From the NCBI GenBank assembly GCA_024641945.1, contig JAHECD010000046.1:1-35122 (forward strand): DNA of 35,122 nucleotides, read 5' to 3'. Numbering within the stretch: position 1 is the first letter of the stretch; each line of letters begins with the position of its first letter. Shown piece by piece: positions 1 to 7,620 of this stretch. The translations under genes and the position numbers were made by a program. Source of the DNA: Rubrivivax sp. GTDB taxonomy: Bacteria > Pseudomonadota > Gammaproteobacteria > Burkholderiales > Burkholderiaceae_C. The notes beneath the pieces are model-generated. The model had not been told where the DNA came from, did no database searches, and worked only from the letters and a program-made list of their open reading frames with translations.

Positions 1-584
1 GCCTGTGCCGCGCCCAGAAGACTGGTCTGCGGGTCGTCGATGTCGGCAAGCGACTTCACGCCCTCCCCCATCGCGTCAAGTTCAGGAAGTTGTTCGAGGC
101 TGGCGATGCCCAGATCGTCCAAGAAGTGCCGTGTCGTCGCATACAGCGCTGGACGGCCCGGCGATTCACGGTACCCGATCGCTTCGATCCAACCACGATC
201 CTCCAGTTGTTTGACGATCTGGGTGGTCACCGTCACACCTCGGATCTCCTCGATGTCGCCGCGTGTGACCGGCTGGCGGTAGGCCACGATCGCCAGCGTC
301 TCCATCACGGCGCGCGAATACTTGGGCGGCTTTTCAGGATGCAGTCGGTCCAGAAACTCGCGCATTTCCGGGCGACTCTGAAAACGCCACCCAGAAGCCA
401 GAGGAACGAGTTCGACGCCCCGCGTGTCCCAATCGCGCACGAGTTCATCGAGCAGACTGCGCAGCGTGTCCGGGCCAACCTGGTCGTCGAAAAGCGCACG
501 CATGTCTCGAAGCGGCAAAGGTGCCTGTGCGCAAATCAATGCAGTTTCGAGGACACGTTTGGCCTCGTGGGTATTCATGGTCAT
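1..584 (-). CDS. scpB: Segregation and condensation protein B (3' end outside window)
   Basis: ScpB is the winged-helix subunit of the SMC-ScpAB condensin that organises and segregates the chromosome. About 194 codons are visible; the reading frame runs off the left edge of the window, so the C-terminus is missing. The typical ScpB core is present: ETLAIVAYRQPVTRGDIEEI near residues 95-114, followed by a GRPALYATTRHFLDDLGI segment that matches the second winged-helix domain. Two in-frame ATG codons lie at 584 and 578; neither has a strong ribosome-binding site, so the start is uncertain by two residues. It lies downstream of rluD on the same strand, with about 240 bases between them in which I see no gene. 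Confidence 0.93.
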   Translation of the reverse strand, partial: MTMNTHEAKRVLETALICAQAPLPLRDMRALFDDQVGPDTLRSLLDELVRDWDTRGVELVPLASGWRFQSRPEMREFLDRLHPEKPPKYSRAVMETLAIVAYRQPVTRGDIEEIRGVTVTTQIVKQLEDRGWIEAIGYRESPGRPALYATTRHFLDDLGIASLEQLPELDAMGEGVKSLADIDDPQTSLLGAAQ

Positions 585-827
585 CCGTTCATTGGGGCCG
601 GGGCTCGAAGGCCGCGGCAGCGGGCAGGAACATCAAGCGTCCTAGCAGTGGCAGCGCGGTAAATGGCGCGCTTCGTCACGGGGATGTCTGGGTCGAATTC
701 GCCGCAGGGCTCTCACTCCGTGGTGCTGCTGCACAGGGGGCGCTGCTGCGAAACTGTCGCGACCGCTCGGATACGGTGATCTCACGACACTTTGACCACT
801 ATTGTAGCGCCCAATGACGGAGTGGTA

Positions 828-1871
828 TCACAGGCGCCTGTGCGTGACAGAAAACCACGCATCGGCCAGATCCCGCGGCAGCGCGGATATGAATTCGAGT
901 TCCTCGTTGCGCAACGGATGTCTGAGCTGAAGGCGCCGCGCGTGCAGCGCTTGACGCTGCATTCCGAGCAGGGGCCTGCCGCCATAAGTGGTGTCTCCGA
1001 CCAGCGGGTGGCCCAGCCAAGCCATGTGGACACGAATCTGATGGGTTCGGCCCGTGTGCAGCGTGCAGCGGACGGCCGTTACATCATCGGCGACCGTCAG
1101 GCGCTCGACATCGGTTCTCGCCGCGCGCCCGGCGACAACCACCGCCATGCGAACACGTGACGCAGGGTCACGGCCGATCGGCTGCTCGACGGATTGCGCC
1201 TTCACTTCCAGGGCCCCGTGTGCCAGGGCAAGGTACTCGCGGTGCACCTCGCGTTGCGAAATTGCACGCACGAGTGCCGTTACCGCGGGAAGCGTCTTGC
1301 CCACCACCATGAGTCCCGACGTGTCCTTGTCCAGCCGATGAACGATGCCCGCGCGAGGCAAGGTGCCAGACAACGGGTAGCGTGACAAGAGCCCGTTGAG
1401 CAGCGTGCCCGACCAGTTGCCAGCGGCCGGATGCACCACCAGGCCGGCAGGCTTGTCGAGCACTAGCAGGTGCTCGTCCTCGAAAACAACATCGAGAGGA
1501 ACGTCCTCAGGCCGAAACGCCAGGCTTTCTGCCGTCGGAACCAGGTCGACCCGAACCTGTTGACCCGCCTTGATCCGCCTTGAAGCGGTATCTGAAACCA
1601 CGCCGTCGACGAATACACGCCCGCTTCCCACGAGTGCTTGAAGGTGGCTGCGCGAGAACTCGGGCGCCATTGCCACGAGCACCTTGTCGAGCCTTTCGCC
1701 ATGCTGCGCTCGATCGACCAAAGCGCTGCGCGATTCGACGTCGAGCGACGCGTCCCCGGGGCCGCCGAGATCGGCATCGTCGGATTCGGCGACGCCTGGA
1801 TGCTCGTCTCTATAATTTGCCAGTTGATTCACCTTCGCCGACGCTTGGTCGCCGGCCTGTTGCGATGACAT
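828..1871 (-). CDS. rluD: Ribosomal large subunit pseudouridine synthase D (RluD)
   Basis: RluD converts uridines in helix 69 of 23S rRNA (1911, 1915 and 1917 in E. coli) to pseudouridine. An S4-like RNA-binding segment (GERLDKVLVAMAPEFSRSHL) precedes the catalytic domain, which carries the hallmark HRLDKDTSGL with the catalytic Asp, and later GRTHQIRVHMAWLGHPLVGD. From ATG 1871 the product is 347 residues, slightly longer than the usual 320-330. The frame stays open further upstream, but that part lies inside the divergent bamD gene and is not credible. ATG 1871 overlaps the bamD start by 7 bases; a GTG at 1832 giving 334 residues is a good alternative, since all conserved sequence lies downstream of it. 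No strong Shine-Dalgarno sequence separates the choices. Confidence 0.93.
   Translation of the reverse strand: MSSQQAGDQASAKVNQLANYRDEHPGVAESDDADLGGPGDASLDVESRSALVDRAQHGERLDKVLVAMAPEFSRSHLQALVGSGRVFVDGVVSDTASRRIKAGQQVRVDLVPTAESLAFRPEDVPLDVVFEDEHLLVLDKPAGLVVHPAAGNWSGTLLNGLLSRYPLSGTLPRAGIVHRLDKDTSGLMVVGKTLPAVTALVRAISQREVHREYLALAHGALEVKAQSVEQPIGRDPASRVRMAVVVAGRAARTDVERLTVADDVTAVRCTLHTGRTHQIRVHMAWLGHPLVGDTTYGGRPLLGMQRQALHARRLQLRHPLRNEELEFISALPRDLADAWFSVTHRRL
1811..1816 (+). promoter_or_regulatory. Candidate -10 element for bamD
   Basis: A perfect TATAAT lies 49 bases before the bamD ATG. No good -35 hexamer is seen at 16-18 bases upstream. It would sit inside the 5' coding part of the divergent rluD gene. 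The element is seen; promoter activity is inferred. Confidence 0.35.
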
Positions 1872-2671
1872 TCTCGAATGCTTGGCGCCGCATGGCGCTC
1901 TGCGCGGCCGCCACGGTTGTATTGGCCGGCTGCGCCTCGTTCTCGAACGACTCCAAGGTGGATGCAAACGATCCGGACAAATTGTATGCAGAGGCCATGG
2001 ACGAACTGGCCAATGGGAGCTTCGACCGCGCGATAAAGGGCTTCGAGCGGGTGGAGGCACGTGCCACCGGAACCCTGCTGGGTCAGCAGGCAATGCTTCA
2101 ACTTGCATACGCGCAATGGCGCAGCGGTGAGCGCGTCCTGGCGCTGGCCACGGCCGACCGGTTTCTCAAGCTTCACCCATCGAGCCCTGCCTACGACTAT
2201 GCGCTGTACCTGCGCGGACTCATCAACTTCAACGATAACCTGGGCATCTTCGGCGCACTTTCGCGCCAGAACATCACCGAGCGTGACCAACGGGCATCTC
2301 GTGACGCCTACCAGTCGTTCCGGCAACTGGTCGATCAGTTCCCGACATCGCGATATGCGCCGGACGCCCGCATTCGCATGGATTACATCGTCAACTCGCT
2401 GGCCGATTACGAAGTGCACGTCGCGCGTTACTACTACCGCCGCGGCGCCTACCTGGCGGCGGCCAATCGCGCCAAACAGGCGGTGACCGAGTTCGAGCAG
2501 GCACCCGCAGCGGAAGAGGCGCTATTCATCATGGCGCAGAGTTATGACAGGCTCGGGCTCGATGAGCTTCGCGATGGAGCCGACAAGGTCCTGCGCAAGA
2601 ACTTCCCGAAAAGTCGCTATCCCGCCGGCGGCGTCGGCCAGGATCAAAAACCCTGGTGGCAAATCTGGTAG
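1865..2671 (+). CDS. bamD: Outer membrane assembly lipoprotein BamD
   Basis: BamD is the essential lipoprotein of the BAM complex, which inserts beta-barrel proteins into the outer membrane; it acts at the periplasmic face. The product is 268 residues, near the usual 245-280. The N-terminus is a lipoprotein signal with lipobox LAGC at residues 20-23 (lipidated Cys23). TPR repeats follow, with recognisable segments such as KLYAEAMDELANGSFDRAI, ADRFLKLHPSSPAYDYALYL, FRQLVDQFPTSRYAPDA and YYYRRGAYLAAANR. ATG 1865 was chosen because it places the signal peptide correctly; upstream in-frame codons belong to the opposite strand's rluD. It ends 75 bases before the convergent dinG-like gene, and no clear terminator is seen there. 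Confidence 0.95.
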   Translation: MTFSNAWRRMALCAAATVVLAGCASFSNDSKVDANDPDKLYAEAMDELANGSFDRAIKGFERVEARATGTLLGQQAMLQLAYAQWRSGERVLALATADRFLKLHPSSPAYDYALYLRGLINFNDNLGIFGALSRQNITERDQRASRDAYQSFRQLVDQFPTSRYAPDARIRMDYIVNSLADYEVHVARYYYRRGAYLAAANRAKQAVTEFEQAPAAEEALFIMAQSYDRLGLDELRDGADKVLRKNFPKSRYPAGGVGQDQKPWWQIW

Positions 2672-2746
2672 AGCAGTGCGGGCGGCGCTGATTTCCACGA
2701 TCGCATTTGCCCAGGGCCCTCTTCGCTCGGTCGATGCCGTGCGGCG

Positions 2747-4693
2747 CTAGTTCTTGCTGGCGAGCAAGTTGAGCCAATCCAAGGCGTCGGCCTCCTCCGC
2801 CAGGGGTGTCATCGGGGGCAATGCAACCCTTAGCCGCGTGCCGTAGGGCATCTGTACTAGACGCGGATCGCAAACCACCAGCAGGCCCGCGTCACTTTCG
2901 GTACGGATCAACCTCCCACCGCCTTGTTTGAGCGAGATTGCCGTCTCGGACACGAAGAACTCGTTGAAGGCATTGCCGCCGCGCTCCTCGATTTGGCGCA
3001 CCCGGGCCTCGACGAGAGGATCGTTCGGCGGAGGGAACGGCAACTTGTCGATGAGCACGCACTGCAGCGCGTCGCCCGGCACGTCGATGCCTTCCCAGAA
3101 ACTCTGAGAACCCACGAGGACACGCCGCTGCCCGTCCTGAAACTGCTGCAACAGCGTGCGGCGCGGCTGCGATCCCTGGACCAGGACTTCGATATCCAGG
3201 CCCTGGCGGCCAAGCTCGGTGCGCAGTGCTTCGGCAATGAGGGGCAGGACGCGCAGCGTGGTCGTGAGGACGAAGGTCCTGCCCCCAAGGGCCGCCGCGC
3301 ACCGTGCGGCCAGGGCGCCGACTGCTGCCGGATGGCCAGCATCGTTGGGTCGGGGAAATCGGCGAGGGACCCAAAGACGTGCCTGGGACGGGTAATCAAA
3401 GGGACTGCCGACCCGTATCGTCTGCGCATCCTCGAGCCCCGTCCCTGCCGTGAACCAGCTCAGCCGGTCGTCGTCGCCCAGCGTGGCCGACGTGAAGATC
3501 CAGGCTTTCGGCAACGCGCGCCGTTGCTCGGTAAGCATTTCGCGGATGTCCAAGGGAGACTCCACCAGGCGCGCAGACTGCGCGGTCAGATCGATCCAGC
3601 GCACGCGCCCGGCGGTCGTCTCGGCAGCAAAGCGAGTGCACAGCGCGGTCACCGTTGCCGCGCGCTGCTGCAGTCTCGAAAAGTCCGGGCCAACGGCTTC
3701 GAAGTCGCCCAGCGCGCCGGCCAGCGTCTGCGATGCGGCGCCCAAGTCTTTCAATGCCTGCACAAACGTGGGCTGGGTGCCACGCTCCTGCCAGCGCAGC
3801 TTGAGGATGCCACGCACGTCGCGCAACGAGCCGGCACTCGCCAGACGCAGATCACGAGCGGCATGCTCGACGGCGCCCGCCAGCTCTTGCCAAGGCTTCA
3901 GGCCACGCGCCTGCGCCAATCCCGAAGCCAGCGCGTCCCGGGCCAGATCGATCACTTGTCCCGTGCCCAGCACGGTCCCCAGGAATTGCAGTCCAGCGTC
4001 GACGAGTTGATGTGCCTCGTCGAAGATGGCGGCATCGACCGTTGGCAGGAGTTCGGCAACGCCGCTGTCCCGCAGTGCGAGGTCCGCGAAGAACAGGTGA
4101 TGGTTGACGACGACAACATCGGCACCCATCGCCTCGCGTCGTGCACGCACGACGTGGCAAGCGGTGTACTGCGGGCATTCGCCACCAAGGCAGTTCTCGC
4201 GGGTCGAGGTCACGAGCGGGATCACCGGGGAGCGGTCGTCCAGCCCCTCGATTTCGGCCAGGTCGCCGCTGTGGGTGCCCTGCGCCCAGACCTCCACCTT
4301 CGCCAGGGTCCGGACCGCCCATCGGTCGGTCAATTCTGCGCTTTCACGGGCCTGCTCGAGCCGGTGAAGACAGAGATAGCTGCCACGTCCCTTGAGCAGC
4401 GCAATGCGCGCCGGCACCTGCAAGGCGGCCTTGAGGCGTGGCAAGTCACGAAGAAACAGTTGATCCTGCAGGCTCTTGGTCGCAGTGCTGACCAGCGCAC
4501 GGCAGCCCGCAAGCAGCAGCGGCACGAGGTACGCAAAGGTCTTGCCCACGCCCGTGCCGGCTTCGACCACGAGCGCGCTTCGTGTGTCCAACGCACCTGC
4601 CACGGCCTGTGCCATGCGGTCCTGAGGGACCCGCGGGCGGTGGCCCGAGTCGCCAGCCGCCAGCGGCCCATGCGAGGCGAAGGCCTCGGCCAC
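2747..4693 (-). CDS. ATP-dependent helicase of the DinG/YoaA (XPD-like) family
   Basis: This is a superfamily 2 5'-3' DNA helicase with an iron-sulfur cluster; relatives act in DNA repair and replication stress. In 648 residues it shows Walker A EAGTGVGKT (44-52), cluster cysteines C108, C168, C173 and C179, DEAH at 225-228, and a motif VI region SLKQGGGRLIRTESD near the C-terminus. Size and motif order fit the shorter YoaA-type proteins better than E. coli DinG. The first codon is GTG at 4693, with no clear Shine-Dalgarno sequence. The upstream small gene stops 26 bases earlier, so the two are probably co-transcribed. A start a few codons upstream cannot be excluded, because the frame is open back to about 4717. 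Confidence 0.92.
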   Translation of the reverse strand: MAEAFASHGPLAAGDSGHRPRVPQDRMAQAVAGALDTRSALVVEAGTGVGKTFAYLVPLLLAGCRALVSTATKSLQDQLFLRDLPRLKAALQVPARIALLKGRGSYLCLHRLEQARESAELTDRWAVRTLAKVEVWAQGTHSGDLAEIEGLDDRSPVIPLVTSTRENCLGGECPQYTACHVVRARREAMGADVVVVNHHLFFADLALRDSGVAELLPTVDAAIFDEAHQLVDAGLQFLGTVLGTGQVIDLARDALASGLAQARGLKPWQELAGAVEHAARDLRLASAGSLRDVRGILKLRWQERGTQPTFVQALKDLGAASQTLAGALGDFEAVGPDFSRLQQRAATVTALCTRFAAETTAGRVRWIDLTAQSARLVESPLDIREMLTEQRRALPKAWIFTSATLGDDDRLSWFTAGTGLEDAQTIRVGSPFDYPSQARLWVPRRFPRPNDAGHPAAVGALAARCAAALGGRTFVLTTTLRVLPLIAEALRTELGRQGLDIEVLVQGSQPRRTLLQQFQDGQRRVLVGSQSFWEGIDVPGDALQCVLIDKLPFPPPNDPLVEARVRQIEERGGNAFNEFFVSETAISLKQGGGRLIRTESDAGLLVVCDPRLVQMPYGTRLRVALPPMTPLAEEADALDWLNLLASKN

Positions 4694-4719
4694 GCGGGCG
4701 GCCAGATCGGACGCGGTGT

Positions 4720-4923
4720 TCAGGCCGGCTCCGGAGGATCGAGTTCGATTTCGAGCCGCGTGATCTGGTCACGCAGCAGCAGGCGGCGCTTCTTCAGCCT
4801 GCGCAGCACGAGGTCGTCGACCGGGAGTTCTTCGGCGGCGCGGTCGATCAGGTTGTCGAGATCGGCATGTTCCATGCGCAATTCGATCAACTGGCGGGAA
4901 GGGAAATGAAGGTTGTCGTCCAT
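4720..4923 (-). CDS. YdcH/DUF465-like small coiled-coil protein
   Basis: A 67-residue charged, helical protein. LIELRMEHADLDNLIDRAAE and LVLRRLKKRRLLLRDQITRLEIEL resemble the short DUF465 (YdcH) family, in which two helices form a hairpin; the molecular function of that family is not established. ATG 4923 is preferred over a TTG 21 bases upstream. The gene is followed 26 bases later by the DinG-like helicase on the same strand, so they probably form an operon. It is divergent from the PP2C phosphatase gene, with 44 bases between the starts. Confidence 0.8.
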   Translation of the reverse strand: MDDNLHFPSRQLIELRMEHADLDNLIDRAAEELPVDDLVLRRLKKRRLLLRDQITRLEIELDPPEPA

Positions 4924-4967
4924 AAACGCACAGGGGCGGGGCAAGGCGAAGTTTATAGTCCCGCGTC

Positions 4968-5735
4968 ATGACCGCAGCCCCCCTGCCCTTCAGGCTTGTC
5001 GCCGCGACCGCGCTGCATCGTGGCGACCGGGCCTACCAGCAGGATCAGGTGGCCATCGTCGCGCACGCGCGCGATGAGGGCTGCGTCATGGGCATCGTCG
5101 CCGACGGCATGGGTGGCAAGAGCGGCGGGCGCAAGGCGGCCGACCAGGTGCTCATGACGGCGCGCCAGGTCTTCGACCGTTTTGTCCCGGCGCTGGACGA
5201 AACCGACCAAATGCTGCGATCGCTGGTGATGGAATCGCACCTGATGATCAAGCTCACCGCGTTGTCAGCCGAGGAGGAGCCACACAGCACGGTAGCGGCA
5301 TTCGTGGTCATGCCCGACCGAAGTTGCCACGTCGTGCACGCGGGTGACTCGCGCGTCTACCTCTTCCGCGGGTCGGAACTGATTCGCCGCACGAGCGACC
5401 ATTCTTTCGTACAACGTCTGATCGATGAAGGCAAGCTCACGGAGGAAGCGGCGGCCACCCACCCGCAATCCAACCTGCTGACGGGCTGCCTGGGAACCGA
5501 AGCCGACCCGCCAGTCACGCCGTGGCATATCGACGAGCTTGAGCCGGGCGACACCGTGATTGCCTGCAGCGACGGCTTGTGGCATTACTTCACGCCGCGC
5601 GAACTGGGTGCGATCCTGAATGCCCTGCTGCCACGCGAAGCCGGAGAGATGCTGGTCACCAAGGCACGGCAGCGGGCACGGGGGGGCGGCGACAACCTCT
5701 CGCTGGCCATCATCCGCGTCGAGGGGATGAAATAG
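4968..5735 (+). CDS. PP2C-family serine/threonine protein phosphatase
   Basis: The product is 255 residues, essentially a bare PP2C (PPM) catalytic domain, predicted to remove phosphate from Ser/Thr using two Mn/Mg ions in the cytoplasm. Metal-binding motifs are visible: D26 in the GDRAYQQDQ segment, DGMGG at 46-50, HAGDSRVYLFRG in the middle, CSDGLW near 195, and GGGDNLSLAII with Asp at about 242. No signal peptide or membrane segment is seen. No partner kinase or FHA-domain gene is adjacent, so its substrate is unknown. It converges on the next gene with only 10 bases between the stop codons. Confidence 0.9.
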   Translation: MTAAPLPFRLVAATALHRGDRAYQQDQVAIVAHARDEGCVMGIVADGMGGKSGGRKAADQVLMTARQVFDRFVPALDETDQMLRSLVMESHLMIKLTALSAEEEPHSTVAAFVVMPDRSCHVVHAGDSRVYLFRGSELIRRTSDHSFVQRLIDEGKLTEEAAATHPQSNLLTGCLGTEADPPVTPWHIDELEPGDTVIACSDGLWHYFTPRELGAILNALLPREAGEMLVTKARQRARGGGDNLSLAIIRVEGMK

Positions 5736-5745
5736 CGTCCCTGCC

Positions 5746-6429
5746 TTAGGGCGTGCGGGACGTTCGTGACTTGGCCGCGCTGGCCGGAACGCCGGCGTTC
5801 AGTGGAACGGGCGTCTTCGGCGCCGTGGCGCCCGACGCGTCACCTGACGGCAGGGGCAGCGGCGCCGCCTTCTTGTGTGTGCGTGCGCGTGTTTCCTGGC
5901 GCACCTGCACTTCGCGCACGTGTTCTTCACCCTGCCGTCGCCGCAGTTCGAACCGGGCCCTGGCTCGAGCTTCTCCCTGAGATCGCACAGCATTCGCCGG
6001 CGACGTTGGCGGCGGTGCCGCCGGGCTTTCGCTGCGGGTGGCGCGGGCGGTCGGATCGCCGCGCCCCGTGCCAGGCGCCGGGCCGGCAGCCGAGGCGGGA
6101 CGGTCCGGCAACTGCGCCATCTTGGCGTCGATCGCACGTTGACGCTCCTGCGCACGCGCGCGTCGACTGGCGGCATCGAGATCGGCCAATCTCGATTGAA
6201 TTGGCAACAAGGCATCGCGACGATGCAGGCGCGCATCGTCGCGACACGAGTTCACCGCAAACTCGGTCTCGCAAGCCTTGAGCCGTGCAACATAGGCTTG
6301 TTCAACGGCCCGCTTCTCGGCCTGCAGCTTCGTCCGCTCATCGTCTGTGCCTGCCCAGGCCGGCAGGTGCCCGACGAGAACCAGCAGCCCGATCACCCAG
6401 GCGTCGCTTCGGCCACCGCGTCTGATCAT
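5746..6429 (-). CDS. Secreted/periplasmic coiled-coil protein of unknown function, coupled to zapE
   Basis: No family name is recognised. The 227-residue product starts with a Sec-type signal peptide (MIRRGG... then a hydrophobic stretch to a likely cut after PAWA, about residue 26). A charged helical region with two cysteines (KACETEFAVNSCRDD) and RARAQERQRAIDAK follows. The tail is low-complexity and Pro/Ala/Arg-rich and probably disordered. The reading frame is open upstream to 6756, but that part lies inside zapE. ATG 6429 overlaps the zapE stop as ATGA, which indicates translational coupling. Similar short exported proteins occur after zapE in Burkholderiales as far as I recall; this is not verified here. 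Confidence 0.75.
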   Translation of the reverse strand: MIRRGGRSDAWVIGLLVLVGHLPAWAGTDDERTKLQAEKRAVEQAYVARLKACETEFAVNSCRDDARLHRRDALLPIQSRLADLDAASRRARAQERQRAIDAKMAQLPDRPASAAGPAPGTGRGDPTARATRSESPAAPPPTSPANAVRSQGEARARARFELRRRQGEEHVREVQVRQETRARTHKKAAPLPLPSGDASGATAPKTPVPLNAGVPASAAKSRTSRTP

Positions 6430-7526
6430 GTCAGCGAAGTATCGACGTCGCGCCGCTCGAGCGCAACGAACGCAGCCGACTGCATCTCGTGCAGACGAGA
6501 TACGGTTCGCGGAAATTCGTGCGCCAGCGGCCCTTCGGAATACAGCCTGTCGGCCTCGACTTCGGCCGAAAGGATGAGCTTCACGCGCCGGTCGTACAGG
6601 ACGTCGACAAGCCAGGTGAATCGCCGGGCTTCGCTGGCCATGCGGGGCTGCATCTGCGGTACGTTCGAAAGCAACAGCGTGTGGAATCGCGACGCCAGTT
6701 CCAGATAGTCGTTCTGCGACCTTGGGCCGCCGCACAACGTGCGGAAGTCGAACCACACAATGCCCCCGGCGCGCCTCAACGCATGGAGCTCGCGGTGCTC
6801 GATATGCAGGATGGGATCTTCGTCACGGGCTTCGGCCAGCCCGTCGAAAGCGCGCGTCATGGCGGCATCGGCGTCGGCGCCGAGCGGGCAGTGGTACATC
6901 TGCAACTGCTCGAAAGTGCGTTTGCGGTAGTCGGTGCCAGCGTCGACATTGATGACCTCAAGGTGCTGATTCAGCAATTCGATGGCCGGCAGGATGCGGT
7001 CCCGATGGAGCCCGTTGGGATAGAGGCCGTCAGGGTGGAAATTGGAGGTCGTCACGATGCTGACCCGGTTGGCAAAGAGTGACTGCAGCAGTCGGTGCAG
7101 GATCATCGCGTCGGTCACGTCGGAGACATGGAACTCATCGAAGCAGATCAGCCTGAACCGTCGCGCAATGCGTCGCCCGAGCTCATCCAGCGGGTTGACG
7201 GTGCCTTTCAGCTCCTGCAGTTCCCGATGCACCTCGCGCATGAATTCGTGGAAATGCAGGCGCGTCTTTCGCGTGAGCGGCACAGACTGGAAGAAGCAGT
7301 CCATCAGGAAGCTCTTGCCCCGCCCCACGCCGCCGTGCATGTAGACGCCGCGCGGTATCGGCGGGCGGTTGATGAATTTGGTCAGCGCGTTGCCTCTGCG
7401 CGCCTTGTAGTCCGCCCATTCGCGCTCGCAACGTTCGAGTGCTCCGATGGCGCGCAACTGTGCGTCATCGCTTCGATACCCGCGATCTGCCAACGTGGCC
7501 TCATACAGTACGCGCACACCTGTCAT
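6426..7526 (-). CDS. zapE: Cell division protein ZapE / AFG1-like ATPase
   Basis: ZapE is an AFG1-family P-loop ATPase that in E. coli associates with the FtsZ ring and promotes constriction. From the ATG at 7526 the product is 366 residues. It has Walker A GGVGRGKS (65-72), Walker B LICFDEF (126-132), and family segments such as FHEFMREVH, TSNFHPDGLYPNGLHRDRI and WLVDVLYDRRVKL. ATG 7526 (MTGVRVLYEATLADRGY) fits the usual family N-terminus; an ATG at 7559 and a TTG at 7577 are in frame but add unconserved residues. The gene lies about 94 bases after lpd on the same strand and overlaps the start of the next gene by ATGA. Confidence 0.93.
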   Translation of the reverse strand: MTGVRVLYEATLADRGYRSDDAQLRAIGALERCEREWADYKARRGNALTKFINRPPIPRGVYMHGGVGRGKSFLMDCFFQSVPLTRKTRLHFHEFMREVHRELQELKGTVNPLDELGRRIARRFRLICFDEFHVSDVTDAMILHRLLQSLFANRVSIVTTSNFHPDGLYPNGLHRDRILPAIELLNQHLEVINVDAGTDYRKRTFEQLQMYHCPLGADADAAMTRAFDGLAEARDEDPILHIEHRELHALRRAGGIVWFDFRTLCGGPRSQNDYLELASRFHTLLLSNVPQMQPRMASEARRFTWLVDVLYDRRVKLILSAEVEADRLYSEGPLAHEFPRTVSRLHEMQSAAFVALERRDVDTSLT

Positions 7527-7620
7527 GCCCAGGCCATGGATCTCGTGGTGCAAAGACATCGAGGCGCCAGGCGGCAACGCACGGGTGCGATAGCGCCATC
7601 GGCCCGAAGGCTGAATCGCA

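Noticed and set aside
585..827. Possible small gene between scpB and rluD
   Set aside because: Only an overlapping plus-strand frame without family features is present; no ribosome-binding site or clear structure seen.
2924..4909. 661-codon open frame on the plus strand, antisense to the helicase gene
   Set aside because: Its translation is rich in Arg, Gln and His with no family features; it mirrors a real GC-rich gene with all helicase motifs on the other strand.
5736..5762. Hairpin CGTCCC...GGGACG between the convergent PP2C and zapE-linked genes
   Set aside because: Six pairs around a 15-base loop without T-run; may be chance.
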